From: Aquimarina mycalae
GTDB lineage: Bacteria > Bacteroidota > Bacteroidia > Flavobacteriales > Flavobacteriaceae
Assembly (NCBI RefSeq): GCF_029906345.1
Contig: NZ_JARYGY010000006.1
Coordinates: 124,001-188,000 of the forward strand
Length of the DNA: 64,000 nucleotides
Reading direction: 5' to 3'
Shown here: piece after piece, positions 24,280 to 33,096 of the stretch
How the letters are laid out: every line of letters starts with the position of its first letter
Numbering within the stretch: the stretch's first letter is position 1
The notes under the pieces: generated by a model
Told to the model about the DNA's origin: nothing
Seen by the model: the letters and a program-made list of their open reading frames with translations, nothing else
Database searches by the model: none
Position numbers and translations under genes: made by a program

Positions 24280-25305
24280 TTAAATCAAACTTAATTTAAT
24301 AGCACTTTCTGCACAAGCTAATATGGCTTCTTTTACAGGGATTGGTTTCCAATCTAGTAGTTTTATAGCTTTATTATTACTTACTTTTCTTTCTGTTCCA
24401 AGATCAATCAAAATTGGTTTTATTGTTTTATCAATATTGGAGAATAGACGAACTGCAAAGTCAGGTAGTGAAATTTTTGGAACCTTTTTATTAGGATAAT
24501 GAGATCTTAGAATAGATGCAACATCTCTAAAAGTCATATATCCCGAAGATCCTACAAACCTTTCACCTGCGGCTTCGGGAGCTTCCATTGCGCGAATATG
24601 TAAATCAGCAACAGAACGAACATCAACCATATCAAAACCGATCTTTGGAATAGCAGGAGAACTTCCATCCATAGCTTTGATTATGATATTGGCAGAAGTA
24701 CCAAAATCTTTTTCCAATATAGGTCCTAAAATAGCTCCAGGACAAATTGTGGTTAATTCTAATCCACTGGTATCATTTTTAATAAAGTCCCAAGCTGCTT
24801 TTTCGGCAATTGTTTTGCTTCTGAAATAAGGAGTAGAATCCTTAGTGTTTGTAACATCAGTCCAGTCGTTTTCATCAAAAATACCGATCCGATTTGATTT
24901 CTCTTTTCCATATGCGATCGCACCAGAAGAAGAAGTGATTACTACTCTTCTAAGCCCATGTCTAGCAGCTGCTTTTAAAATATTTAAAGTTCCTGTTTTT
25001 GCTGGGATAATGAGATCATCTTCGTGTTTTGGTAATTCTCGTGGAAAAGGAGAGGCGATATGTATTACATTCTGAACTTCGCTTATAATATCATTCCATA
25101 CTTCTTCATCCATTAAATCCGCTTGAGCAAACGTTAGCTTATCGATGTTGGTTGTATTTTTGGTAATAACTTGCTTGATTTCTTTGACTCTATTTAAATC
25201 TCTTAGGGTACCAATAACTTCATATCCTTTGTTAAGTAATTGAATTGCAGTGTGAGAGCCTAAAAAACCCGTAACTCCAGTTAGTAATACTTTTTTATTT
25301 TCCAT
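24280..25305 (-). CDS. extended short-chain dehydrogenase (dihydroflavonol-reductase-like)
   Basis: The 341-residue NAD(P)-dependent reductase has a Rossmann GVTGFLGSH motif (residues 10-18) and a catalytic YFRSK (Y-x3-K). The segments VITSSSGAIAYG and TICPGAILGP fit the 4-dihydroflavonol reductase / cinnamoyl-CoA reductase type. The substrate is unknown; aldehydes or ketones are likely. It sits between the LytTR regulator and the DUF2306 gene, all on one strand. Confidence 0.85.
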   Translation of the reverse strand: MENKKVLLTGVTGFLGSHTAIQLLNKGYEVIGTLRDLNRVKEIKQVITKNTTNIDKLTFAQADLMDEEVWNDIISEVQNVIHIASPFPRELPKHEDDLIIPAKTGTLNILKAAARHGLRRVVITSSSGAIAYGKEKSNRIGIFDENDWTDVTNTKDSTPYFRSKTIAEKAAWDFIKNDTSGLELTTICPGAILGPILEKDFGTSANIIIKAMDGSSPAIPKIGFDMVDVRSVADLHIRAMEAPEAAGERFVGSSGYMTFRDVASILRSHYPNKKVPKISLPDFAVRLFSNIDKTIKPILIDLGTERKVSNNKAIKLLDWKPIPVKEAILACAESAIKLSLI

Positions 25306-25328
25306 TTTTTGAGATGATTTTTACAATT

Positions 25329-26087
25329 TTAGAGATCCAACCACTTCTTAAAATTAGAGGTGCGTTCTCTGGAAACAATAATTTGTTGTTCTTCTTGTGG
25401 TTTTAATTTTAATAGTAATCTGCTATTGAAATAACTATGAATTTCTATGACAGATTTAACAGATACCATAAACTTTCTGTTAATTCTAAAGAAATGAACA
25501 GGGTCTAGTATATCCTCTAATTGATCAATAGAATATTCAATTGGATATTGTTGGCCTGCATGAGTATATAAAAAAATGAGTCCTTCATTAGATTTAAAAT
25601 ATGCAATATCTTCTACATTAAAAGTGTTGAACTGATTCCCTACTTTGATCATGAATCGTTTTTTATATTCTTTGGTAAACAGGTTTTTAATCTTTTTTAA
25701 TTTTTGTTCATCCAGAATTGTATCAGAGCTTACTTTAGATTTTCGATACTTACTTAATGCATTTCTAAGATCACTTTTGTCAATCGGTTTTAATAAATAA
25801 TCAAGGCCATTATATTTAAAACCTCTGATGGCATATTCATTATATGCGGTAGTAAAAATAACTGGAGGGTGATCTTCTAATGTGTCAAGAATATCAAACC
25901 CGTATCCATCATTAAGTTGGATATCTAGAAATATTAAATCTGGTATTGGATTGTTATCAAACCATTGTCGTCCATTTTGTACAGAGGTAATTTGTCCTGT
26001 TATTTTTATCTCAGGAGCAAGCTCCTTAATAAGAGTAGCTAAGCGCTTGGAAGCAAAATTTTCATCCTCTACAATTACTGCTGTCAT
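25329..26087 (-). CDS. LytTR-type response regulator
   Basis: The 252-residue protein has a receiver domain with the phospho-acceptor in LIFLDIQLNDGYG (Asp55), the acidic pair ED at 7-8, and Lys in YLLKPIDK. A LytTR DNA-binding domain follows (about 150-250: MIKVGNQFNTFNVEDIAYFK, HFFRINRKFMVSVKSV). It begins 1 bp after the sensor kinase stop, so the pair is translated together. Its target is unknown; the divergent TonB receptor is a candidate. Confidence 0.9.
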   Translation of the reverse strand: MTAVIVEDENFASKRLATLIKELAPEIKITGQITSVQNGRQWFDNNPIPDLIFLDIQLNDGYGFDILDTLEDHPPVIFTTAYNEYAIRGFKYNGLDYLLKPIDKSDLRNALSKYRKSKVSSDTILDEQKLKKIKNLFTKEYKKRFMIKVGNQFNTFNVEDIAYFKSNEGLIFLYTHAGQQYPIEYSIDQLEDILDPVHFFRINRKFMVSVKSVIEIHSYFNSRLLLKLKPQEEQQIIVSRERTSNFKKWLDL

Positions 26088-26088
26088 C

Positions 26089-27165
26089 TTATGATACTTT
26101 TACAATTGTAATTTCTTTTATATTCTTAGGAAGCAACGGAATTGTTACCTTAAAATATCCATTTTCTGTAGCTATAGTTACTTTTTGATTCGAATAAAAA
26201 GAATACCTTTTCTCAATGTTTTTAAGCCCCAGTTTGGTGGAGCTTTCTTTTTGTTTTCTTATATGCAAGTTGTTCTGAACTATTATACTTTTTTCATCCA
26301 CAGAAAGAATGCTAATCTCTAAAGGTTTTTCTTTAGAGTAGTAATTATGCTTTAATGCATTTTCTACCAGCATTTGTAGAGAAAGTGTAGGAATAACATA
26401 ATCCTCAGGATTTGCAGAAATATGAGTTGTAATGCTTAATGCACCTTTATGCCTGATATTCATCATAAAAATAAAAGAATCTAGAAAGCTTAACTCTTTT
26501 TCCAAACTCACTAAATCTTCCTCACGATTATCTAAAATATATCGATAACAAGTTGCTAATCGAGAGACAAAATCAGACGCCAAATCTCTATCTTCATACA
26601 TTAAAGCAGTTAGTGTGTTTAAACTATTAAAAAGGAAATGAGGACTTATCTGATTTTTAAGAGATTTATACTTAGAAGTCATAATTTCTTTTTGCATATC
26701 ATTTAATTTATTCTCTATTTCTTTTTTCTGTTGTAAAGAATGATAAAATAAATTGAAGATGATCACGGCAAAACCTAGTATACCAGCTCTAAAAAAATCA
26801 ATTCTAAAACGTAACCAGGGATCATTTACATCAATTTGACAGATATGATCAAATTGAAAAATTGCTAAATAATATACCAATGCTGAAACTGGAAGACAAA
26901 TTGCCATGTTTATTACTAAAATCTTTACTCCTTTGGCAAGATCAAGACCACCATTAGTTTTTGATTGTTGCCATCTTACCAACCAATCATTACTCTCCCA
27001 AGCAAGCATAAATAGAAAAAAGGCACTACAATAATAAAAGATACTAGTCGCATCAAGAAGATTATCATCTTCATCATGAGCGATGGTAAGTTTTATTAAG
27101 AGATATACCACATTGATAATGATAATACGTATCCCTAATTTTTTTAAAGTAGCTTTTTTAAACAT
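26089..27165 (-). CDS. LytS-type sensor histidine kinase
   Basis: I start at 27165 (MFKKATLKKLGIR), directly before the first membrane helix; the frame is open to 27231 but that extension adds nothing recognisable. The 358-residue protein has four membrane helices (residues 12-150), a coiled-coil linker (KEIENKLNDMQKEIMTSKYK), the His-kinase motif NQISPHFLFNSLNTLTAL with the phospho-accepting His, and the N-box LQMLVENALKHN. It lacks an obvious large sensor domain, so the signal may be sensed in the membrane. Confidence 0.85.
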   Translation of the reverse strand: MFKKATLKKLGIRIIIINVVYLLIKLTIAHDEDDNLLDATSIFYYCSAFFLFMLAWESNDWLVRWQQSKTNGGLDLAKGVKILVINMAICLPVSALVYYLAIFQFDHICQIDVNDPWLRFRIDFFRAGILGFAVIIFNLFYHSLQQKKEIENKLNDMQKEIMTSKYKSLKNQISPHFLFNSLNTLTALMYEDRDLASDFVSRLATCYRYILDNREEDLVSLEKELSFLDSFIFMMNIRHKGALSITTHISANPEDYVIPTLSLQMLVENALKHNYYSKEKPLEISILSVDEKSIIVQNNLHIRKQKESSTKLGLKNIEKRYSFYSNQKVTIATENGYFKVTIPLLPKNIKEITIVKVS

Positions 27166-27410
27166 ATATAGTGAATCGTATTGATAAAGATACATAACTA
27201 AGAGGCAATTTGCAGGTTGGATTTCCCTCAATTGTCGAATTATGATTTGAATTGTATCATAGGCTGTTTTACTTGAAAATAACTGCTAAAAATGCTCAAT
27301 TAAGATTCAAATACAATTTTAAACACTTCAATAGTAAATTAAACAACTCTTCTATTTTGATTTTGAGGGTTTGAATGAAGGTCGCAGATTTGGATAAAAT
27401 CTACAATCTT

Positions 27411-29795
27411 ATGAAGAAATATGTTCTGCTATTAGCATTAGTATGTATTAGCATCGGAAATGCTCAAACTGGTATTATAAAGGGAATTGTCATTGATAAG
27501 CAATCCGAAACTCCTTTAGTTGGAGCTACTGTGGAATTATTAAATATGGATCAGGTCAATGGAGTGATTACAGATATAGATGGATATTTTACTATAAAAA
27601 AGGTTCCATTTGGAAGGCAAACAATTAGAGTGAGTTATATTGGATTTGAATCTATTACCTTACCTAACGTTGTTGTTACTTCTGGTAAAGACGCTGTAGT
27701 GAATGTTCAATTGATTGAGGCTTTTGATCGACTAGATGAAGTAATTATCACTTCAGAGACCAATAAAGCAAAGGCAATAAATAAACTAGCTTCTGTGTCA
27801 GCACGACAATTTAGTTTAGAAGAGGTAACTCGTTTTTCTGGAGGTAGGAGTGATGTAGGGCGATTGGCTGCCAATTTTGCGGGAGTTTCAGCTCCAGATG
27901 ATAGTAGAAATGACGTGGTGATTCGAGGGAACTCTCCAACTGGATTGTTATGGAGATTAGAAGGAATTCCAATCCCTAGCCCTAATCATTATAGTACATT
28001 AGGAACCACTGGAGGGCCTGTATCTGCGCTGAATCCTAATCTATTAAAGAATTCAGATTTTATTACATCTGCTTTTCCTTCAGAATATGGAAATGCCATT
28101 GGAGGAGTTTTTGATCTTGGTTTTAGAAAAGGAAACAGAGATGATTACGAATATACAGCACAAGTAGGAATTTTTACAGGGATCGAAGCTATGGCAGAAG
28201 GTCCAGTAGGTAAAAATAATGGTTCTTTTCTTATTGCAGGAAGATACTCTTTGGTTGGTTTATTGGGTGTTGGAGCAGGAGGCACTTCAGCTGCTCCAAA
28301 TTATAGTGATGTTTCTTTTAATCTTGATTTTGGTAAAAGCAAGCTAGGTAATTTTTCTTTGTTTGGGATTATTGGATTTTCTGATATAGATTTTTTAGGA
28401 GACGATATTGACGAAGATGATCTATTTGCAGCAGAAGATGAAAACACTTTTGTAGAATCCAGATTTGGTGTTGTCGGTTTAAAACATAGAATTAATATTA
28501 CCAATAAATCATATATAAGAACAATTGTATCAAGTTCATTTACAGGTAATGATTTTATGGCGGATCGTTTTATCGATAAAAATACTTCACAAGAACGTAC
28601 TATTCGATATACTGAGGCTGATAATACTGAAAATAGATTTACTTTTTCTACCCTTTATAATGCTAAGTTAAGTAGTAAAAGTACAATAAGAACAGGGGTG
28701 TTATGGGAAAATATTGGTGTGAAATCTCTTGAAAAAGATAGAGAACAGCAACCTGATCTTGATGGTGATGGTGATCCTGACTTATTTACATTTAGGGATA
28801 TAGATGAAAATCTAAACGTGATACAGCCCTTTGTGCAGGGACAATTTAGAATAACTGAAAAACTTACATTAAATGCAGGAGTTCATGGTCAATATAGTTC
28901 TCTTAATGAACAATTTGTGGTAGAACCAAGAGCTGGGCTAAATTATAAAATATCTCAAAATCACCGGTTGAGTTTTGGGTATGGTTTGCATCATCAACCT
29001 GTTCCGCTACCCCTCTTATTCCTAAATGAAGAAGTGAATGGGGAGTTGGTGCAAACCAATAAAACTTTGGATTTTGTGAGAAGTAATCACTATGTTTTGG
29101 GGTATGATGTGAAACTTGGTACCAGTTGGAGAGGTAAGGTAGAAATCTATTACCAGGATATTGATAATGCAGCAGTAGAATCCTTTCCGTCAAGTTATTC
29201 ATCTTTGACAGAAGGTGCAGATTTTGGATTTGATAATGATCGAATTTCATTGATTAATGAGGGAACTGGATACAATCAAGGAATTGAGTTTACTCTAGAA
29301 AGGTTTTTTAATAAGGGATATTATGGATTATTAACGACTTCATTATTCGAGAGTAAATATGAAGGGAGTGATGGCATCGAACGTAATACACCTTTTAATA
29401 ATGGATATGTGGTCAATCTATTAGCTGGGAAAGAATTTGCTATAGGAAAAACTAGAAAGAATGTGTTGTTTTTTGATACAAGATTAACTTTTTCTGGAGG
29501 AAGATATTATACACCCGTTGATTTGGCTGCATCTCAAGCTACAGGATTTGAAGTATTACAAGAAGATATTGCGTTTAGTGAGCAGAATGATGGATATTTT
29601 AGATGGGATGTTAAGTTTGGATATAAGATCAATAGTCGCAAAAAGAAAAGATCTCATCAATTCTATGTGGATTTGCAGAATGTAACGGGTAACGAAAATC
29701 TTTTTGCCAGACGATATAATAGATTGACAAATAATATTGATGAAGTAAATCAGATTGGATTTTTCCCTGATTTTGGATATCGTTTTGAATTTTAA
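27411..29795 (+). CDS. TonB-dependent receptor with carboxypeptidase-like N-terminal domain
   Basis: The ATG at 27411 gives a signal peptide ending in GNAQ; upstream codons (from 27375) do not fit. The 794-residue protein has a carboxypeptidase-regulatory-like domain (about 18-105), a plug region (SDVGRLAANFAGVSAPDDSR, then NDVVIRGNSPTGLLWRLEG) and a barrel ending YRFEF. The ligand is not evident. The barrel lacks a SusC-type signature and no SusD gene is near. It is divergent from the LytS/LytTR pair and is followed 24 bp later by a DUF1569 gene. Confidence 0.9.
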   Translation: MKKYVLLLALVCISIGNAQTGIIKGIVIDKQSETPLVGATVELLNMDQVNGVITDIDGYFTIKKVPFGRQTIRVSYIGFESITLPNVVVTSGKDAVVNVQLIEAFDRLDEVIITSETNKAKAINKLASVSARQFSLEEVTRFSGGRSDVGRLAANFAGVSAPDDSRNDVVIRGNSPTGLLWRLEGIPIPSPNHYSTLGTTGGPVSALNPNLLKNSDFITSAFPSEYGNAIGGVFDLGFRKGNRDDYEYTAQVGIFTGIEAMAEGPVGKNNGSFLIAGRYSLVGLLGVGAGGTSAAPNYSDVSFNLDFGKSKLGNFSLFGIIGFSDIDFLGDDIDEDDLFAAEDENTFVESRFGVVGLKHRINITNKSYIRTIVSSSFTGNDFMADRFIDKNTSQERTIRYTEADNTENRFTFSTLYNAKLSSKSTIRTGVLWENIGVKSLEKDREQQPDLDGDGDPDLFTFRDIDENLNVIQPFVQGQFRITEKLTLNAGVHGQYSSLNEQFVVEPRAGLNYKISQNHRLSFGYGLHHQPVPLPLLFLNEEVNGELVQTNKTLDFVRSNHYVLGYDVKLGTSWRGKVEIYYQDIDNAAVESFPSSYSSLTEGADFGFDNDRISLINEGTGYNQGIEFTLERFFNKGYYGLLTTSLFESKYEGSDGIERNTPFNNGYVVNLLAGKEFAIGKTRKNVLFFDTRLTFSGGRYYTPVDLAASQATGFEVLQEDIAFSEQNDGYFRWDVKFGYKINSRKKKRSHQFYVDLQNVTGNENLFARRYNRLTNNIDEVNQIGFFPDFGYRFEF

Positions 29796-29819
29796 CATAA
29801 AAAAAAAGGTTTGAACACA

Positions 29820-30362
29820 ATGAGAAGAGGGTTATCTACGTTGTTTGTTATCTGCAACTTGGCTTTCTGGGGATATGGGCAAGGTGATAATGATAGTAAG
29901 AAAGCATTTATGGAAAGCCAATTATATGATATCGCATATTTAATTCAGTTTAGAGACAGTATTAAAACTCATGTTTCTGAAGTACCGATTGCTTGGCATC
30001 TTGATCATAGTCTTAAAGTCATTAATAGAATCCATGATATATTAAAAAACTCGGATCCTATGGTGTATGAAAAACGTTTTAATTTAGCACGCAGTTTTTC
30101 GTTTACTTTGGGCTACATACCTAGAGGTAAAGCAAGATCTCCAGCGGCCGTTTTACCTCCAAAAGAAATTCGAACAGAAGATATATTAGCGCAACTGGAA
30201 AAGGCTAGAAATAATATTAAAGAATTAGAAGTTCTTGACCCAAACTCTAATTTTGTTCACCCTGTTTTTGGACAATTAAATACAAGACAATCTAAACGTT
30301 TTTTAAAGGTACATACAAAGCATCATTTAAAAATTATACGGGATATTTTAGGGAAAGAATAG
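29820..30362 (+). CDS. exported DUF1569 (DinB-like) protein
   Basis: The ATG at 29820 gives MRRGLSTLFVICNLAFWGYG and a signal peptide. The 180-residue protein shows IAWHLDHSLKVINRI, GYIPRGKARSP, and HPVFGQLNTRQSKRFLKVHT ending in KHHLKII. These histidines are in the places expected for a DinB-like metal-binding four-helix bundle. It is unusual in carrying a signal peptide. It is probably cotranscribed with the TonB receptor, suggesting a periplasmic metal- or ligand-handling partner; this is inference. Confidence 0.7.
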   Translation: MRRGLSTLFVICNLAFWGYGQGDNDSKKAFMESQLYDIAYLIQFRDSIKTHVSEVPIAWHLDHSLKVINRIHDILKNSDPMVYEKRFNLARSFSFTLGYIPRGKARSPAAVLPPKEIRTEDILAQLEKARNNIKELEVLDPNSNFVHPVFGQLNTRQSKRFLKVHTKHHLKIIRDILGKE

Positions 30363-30423
30363 AGTGCTTACTATCTAAGTTATTTGTCAAGCTTATATAT
30401 ACTTTTTGATAATTCGTGACAGA

Positions 30424-30912
30424 CTAGATTTTACGATAGAGGTAAATTGTTTCTAATGCACCGTTTTTTTGCATAACCTCTTTCTTTAGTTCTTCTGTCC
30501 ATCCTGGTATATCAAATTGATGTGTTACAATTCTAGCTCCTACAGGTAGTTCTTTTTCTAATTTTAGTGATAATGCGCCAAGGACACTTCTGGAAAAATA
30601 TAGAATCAAAGCATTAGCATTAGAAATATCCGCCTTATAGATATCTTCTTCTCTGATTTCTATTTGATTTGACAGATCTGCCTTTTGGATATTGATCTTG
30701 GCATCTTTAATAGCTTCAGGAAAGATTTCATAGCCAATACACTGCACATTAGCCTTTGTACATGCCATAATTAATTGTATGGCATCTCCGCAGCCAAGAT
30801 CAAAAACAGTCTCTCCATCTTTTAATGCTAATAGATCTAATTTATGTAGAACAACCTCATTAGGAGTAGGGTAGTAAGGATCGTTGACAGGTATAAAGGA
30901 ATTATGCATCAT
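30424..30912 (-). CDS. class I SAM-dependent methyltransferase
   Basis: The 162-residue protein has motif I VFDLGCGDAIQLIMAC (about 37-52), an acidic residue in IGYEIFPEAIK, and REEDIYKADISNANALILYF. It is small, close to a bare Rossmann core, and lacks a substrate-recognition domain. Proteins of this form are often annotated as DOT1-like or generic methyltransferases. The substrate is unknown. It is convergent with the DUF1569 gene. Confidence 0.75.
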   Translation of the reverse strand: MMHNSFIPVNDPYYPTPNEVVLHKLDLLALKDGETVFDLGCGDAIQLIMACTKANVQCIGYEIFPEAIKDAKINIQKADLSNQIEIREEDIYKADISNANALILYFSRSVLGALSLKLEKELPVGARIVTHQFDIPGWTEELKKEVMQKNGALETIYLYRKI

Positions 30913-31024
30913 AATTTATATTCTTAAAGATATAAATCTATTTCGAATAAGCAAACCAATGCGTTGTGGTAATGTTCTGGAAAAGGGGTATCTGTATTTT
31001 CTTAAACTATTTTTAGGATGAAGA

Positions 31025-31630
31025 TTACCTTTCTTCATATTCTGGACAGTCTAATCGGATATCTTCATTTAATAATTCTTTTTCCAGTAAATTACAATAA
31101 TCAGCGGTACTTGTTTTTTTATAAAATTTACAACCAAAACAAGTTCGTTGCACAGTAAGAATTCCTTTTCGATTTAATTTATAGATTAATTCACTCAAGC
31201 TATGGAACAAATTATTTAAATCAGTTTGTTCAATATGATCGATTTGATCTTTTAATGGATGCGTAAAATCACTAGTTTTCGAAACTATTTCTTTTCCTAA
31301 TTCTGATAATTGGATGGTATAACTTCTATTATCCGAAGAAGAATAATCTTTAATAATCATTGCTTTCTTATCTAAAACTTTGATAGCATCACTTATCGTA
31401 GGTTTAGTAACATTAAATTCTTTTGCCAGATGGCTTACATTACATAATTCTTGTTTATGGAACGTAATAAAGATTAATATTTGAATTTGGATAGGACTTA
31501 GACCAACCAATTTAGCTTTTTCCCAAAGTAATACTTTAAACACTTCAGAAATCCGTTCAAGACCAGTTACAATTTTACTTGAAATGTCTTTTTGCTGTTG
31601 GTTTGGATTGAAATCACTTTTGTGTATCAT
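31025..31630 (-). CDS. MarR-family regulator with C-terminal four-cysteine cluster
   Basis: The 201-residue protein has a winged helix typical of MarR (SPIQIQILIFITFHKQELCN, then VSHLAKEFNVTKPTISDAIK, then the wing DYSSSDNRSYTIQLSELGKE). Its C-terminus adds CFGC-x11-C-x15-C (Cys164, 167, 179, 195), an arrangement that could hold a zinc ion or an iron-sulfur cluster. It is probably a metal, redox or thiol sensor. Its own promoter carries a likely operator (31667-31679), and similar sites lie before two nearby genes. Confidence 0.8.
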   Translation of the reverse strand: MIHKSDFNPNQQQKDISSKIVTGLERISEVFKVLLWEKAKLVGLSPIQIQILIFITFHKQELCNVSHLAKEFNVTKPTISDAIKVLDKKAMIIKDYSSSDNRSYTIQLSELGKEIVSKTSDFTHPLKDQIDHIEQTDLNNLFHSLSELIYKLNRKGILTVQRTCFGCKFYKKTSTADYCNLLEKELLNEDIRLDCPEYEER

Positions 31631-31632
31631 AG

Positions 31633-31661
31633 AAAAAATCTGCCGAAATTTGTTCGGCAGA
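31633..31661 (-). terminator. hairpin with U-tract directly before the marR-like start
   Basis: TCTGCCGAA / TTCGGCAGA is a perfect 9-bp stem with a 5-nt loop. On the minus strand it is followed by six T and then, two bases later, by the ATG of the MarR-like gene. It can end transcripts coming from the DUF2024 gene; it may also attenuate the marR message or hide its start. Confidence 0.7.
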
Positions 31662-31680
31662 CAAAGTTAGTGATCCTAAT
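31662..31680 (-). promoter_or_regulatory. promoter and operator-like site of the MarR-like gene
   Basis: On the minus strand TAACTTTG (31669-31662) matches the -7 consensus TAnnTTTG. It overlaps TTAGGATCACTAA (31679-31667), which resembles the half-sites of the 19-bp palindromes at 32768 and 33078 (TAGTnAGGAnTCCTnACTA). Self-repression is likely but inferred. Confidence 0.5.
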
Positions 31681-31684
31681 TAAA

Positions 31685-31948
31685 TTAATTACAATTTTCC
31701 ATTTCGATGATAGAATATCCCTTTTGTTCTATTTCGTTTCTTACATTTTCTGGTGCTACAGCTATATGGCAAAAATTACATTCTTTAGCAGATAAAGCTC
31801 CAGTGTTAAAGGATTTACCAGACAGGTAGTTTTTTCCATAGATAAAAACCTGTGCTTCATCATTACATTCACTTGGAACCAGAATGTCAAAATGCATTGT
31901 TTTGCCATCTGATCGTTTTACATAGGTGTCCCAAACGGATACTTTCAT
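31685..31948 (-). CDS. DUF2024 family protein
   Basis: The 87-residue cytosolic protein matches DUF2024 (MKVSVWDTYVKRSDGKTMHF, then ALSAKECNFCHIA). It contains a CNFCH motif, possibly metal-binding or redox-active, plus further cysteines at SECND and near the end. Its function is unknown. It lies between the exported protein and the MarR-like gene on the same strand. Confidence 0.8.
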   Translation of the reverse strand: MKVSVWDTYVKRSDGKTMHFDILVPSECNDEAQVFIYGKNYLSGKSFNTGALSAKECNFCHIAVAPENVRNEIEQKGYSIIEMENCN

Positions 31949-32003
31949 AATTGTTTTTTTATAAATTTTATTAATAGACTATCCATACACTGTTTTATTG
32001 TAA

Positions 32004-32735
32004 TTATTTTTTAACAGTATATGGTAGTGATAAATTTCCAGAAGCGATACTATATACTGCGTATACTCCTAACAATGGTAAGTTCGGATTGGATGGATTA
32101 ACTTCCATATAAGCAGTGACAGCATCAAAATTGAAATTTTTCTTATTATTCATTCGATATGCAGGTACAATTACTTTTATTGTATTCTTTTTTGTCACTA
32201 CAGAATGTCCAGGAGAATCCATATACATTGGCATTCCAGGATTTGTTGGAGGTAGTATAACCGAAGGGTCGTTAGTTTTAAATTGTTTCACTGCTAATCC
32301 ACCTGGAACAGAAGTGTTTTCTACGAGAATTACCCAATGCGCATGCCAAACAATTCCGTCGTTTAAGTAATTCTTATCTGAATTTTCATCCCATAAAGGG
32401 GTGTCATCAAAATCTGGATGAGAGGTTAATGCCATAGCAACAATTCCAGCTGTGTCATTAAAACCTACATCTGTAGGTGAAAGAGAAGTCGGAAATACAT
32501 ATCCTAACACAGGTGCTCCGTCCATTTGACCTATAGCTTTAGGTTTTGTGTTTCCTGCAATACCTTTTACCTGAATTGTAAAAATTAATTGATCGAGTTC
32601 TTGTGAGTAGATAACAGAAGTCTGCTCTATGATCAAATCGGGTGAAGTTTTAAAAGAGGAACCTTCGTTATTACCTTGTGAATAGACAAGGATAGCCGTC
32701 ATCATTGTAAATACAGTTGTAAATATTGTTTTCAT
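32004..32735 (-). CDS. hypothetical exported protein (243 aa)
   Basis: A signal peptide (KTIFTTVFTMMTAILVYSQ) is followed by a mostly beta, Asp/Pro-rich body with IIEQTSVIYSQELDQLIFTI, NDGIVWHAHWVILVEN and PMYMDSPGHSVVTKKN. The HAHW segment could bind a metal. I do not recognise a family and there is no T9SS domain. It sits under the second operator-like palindrome, so it probably belongs to the MarR regulon with the thioredoxin-like gene. Confidence 0.65.
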   Translation of the reverse strand: MKTIFTTVFTMMTAILVYSQGNNEGSSFKTSPDLIIEQTSVIYSQELDQLIFTIQVKGIAGNTKPKAIGQMDGAPVLGYVFPTSLSPTDVGFNDTAGIVAMALTSHPDFDDTPLWDENSDKNYLNDGIVWHAHWVILVENTSVPGGLAVKQFKTNDPSVILPPTNPGMPMYMDSPGHSVVTKKNTIKVIVPAYRMNNKKNFNFDAVTAYMEVNPSNPNLPLLGVYAVYSIASGNLSLPYTVKK

Positions 32736-32753
32736 GTTATTAAAATTTTTAGA

Positions 32754-32786
32754 AGGATTCCTTTATTTAGAAAGGAATCCTAACTA
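32754..32786 (-). promoter_or_regulatory. operator-like palindrome and hairpin upstream of the exported protein
   Basis: TAGAAAGGAATCCTAACTA (32768-32786) matches the site at 33078-33096 at 18 of 19 positions. The same bases form part of an 11-bp stem, AGGATTCCTTT (32754-32764) with AAAGGAATCCT (32771-32781), so the left arm supplies a second half-operator. It could also end transcription from the thioredoxin-like gene, though no T-run follows. Confidence 0.55.
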
Positions 32787-32801
32787 TATTATTAAAAAAA
32801 A

Positions 32802-33035
32802 TTAGCCTTTTACGTCGACCATAGAAGCACCGAAATTAATATGTAATACATTACCATTAGGAGTTAGTAATGCAGGAACAGATATTACTCCCGCGTTTTC
32901 TGCTTCATTAATACGTTTGCGATCTTCACCGATGTTTACCACTTCGATATTATTCTGCCCTATTAGGTTTATAATATCGTGCTCTGCACTGATACAAACT
33001 GGACAACCTGCGTGATAGAAAATTGATTTACTCAT
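32802..33035 (-). CDS. small thioredoxin-like protein with CPVC motif
   Basis: The start is taken at 33035 (MSKSIFYHAGCPVC), since the 13 codons upstream have no family match and cover the leader. The 77-residue protein has the active-site CPVC at residues 11-14, then NIEVVNIGEDRKRINEAENA and the cis-proline region GVISVPALLTPNG, a compact thioredoxin or glutaredoxin fold. It should reduce or isomerise disulfides, or sense thiol state, in the cytosol. The palindromic operator overlaps its TATATTTG element. Confidence 0.75.
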   Translation of the reverse strand: MSKSIFYHAGCPVCISAEHDIINLIGQNNIEVVNIGEDRKRINEAENAGVISVPALLTPNGNVLHINFGASMVDVKG

Positions 33036-33071
33036 TGTGTTATAATTTGATTTATTTGCATTATTGCAAAG

Positions 33072-33096
33072 CAAATATAGTAAGGAATCCTAACTA
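33072..33096 (-). promoter_or_regulatory. promoter and palindromic operator of the thioredoxin-like gene
   Basis: TAGTAAGGAATCCTAACTA (33078-33096) is a near-perfect 19-bp palindrome (TAGTnAGGAnTCCTnACTA). It overlaps the minus-strand -7 element TATATTTG (33079-33072), so a bound MarR dimer would block polymerase. Confidence 0.6.

Noticed and set aside
27232..27410. ATGAT-N9-ATCAT and related AAATTGTAT strings as a LytTR operator
   Set aside because: Arms are too short and the motif does not resemble known LytTR direct repeats.
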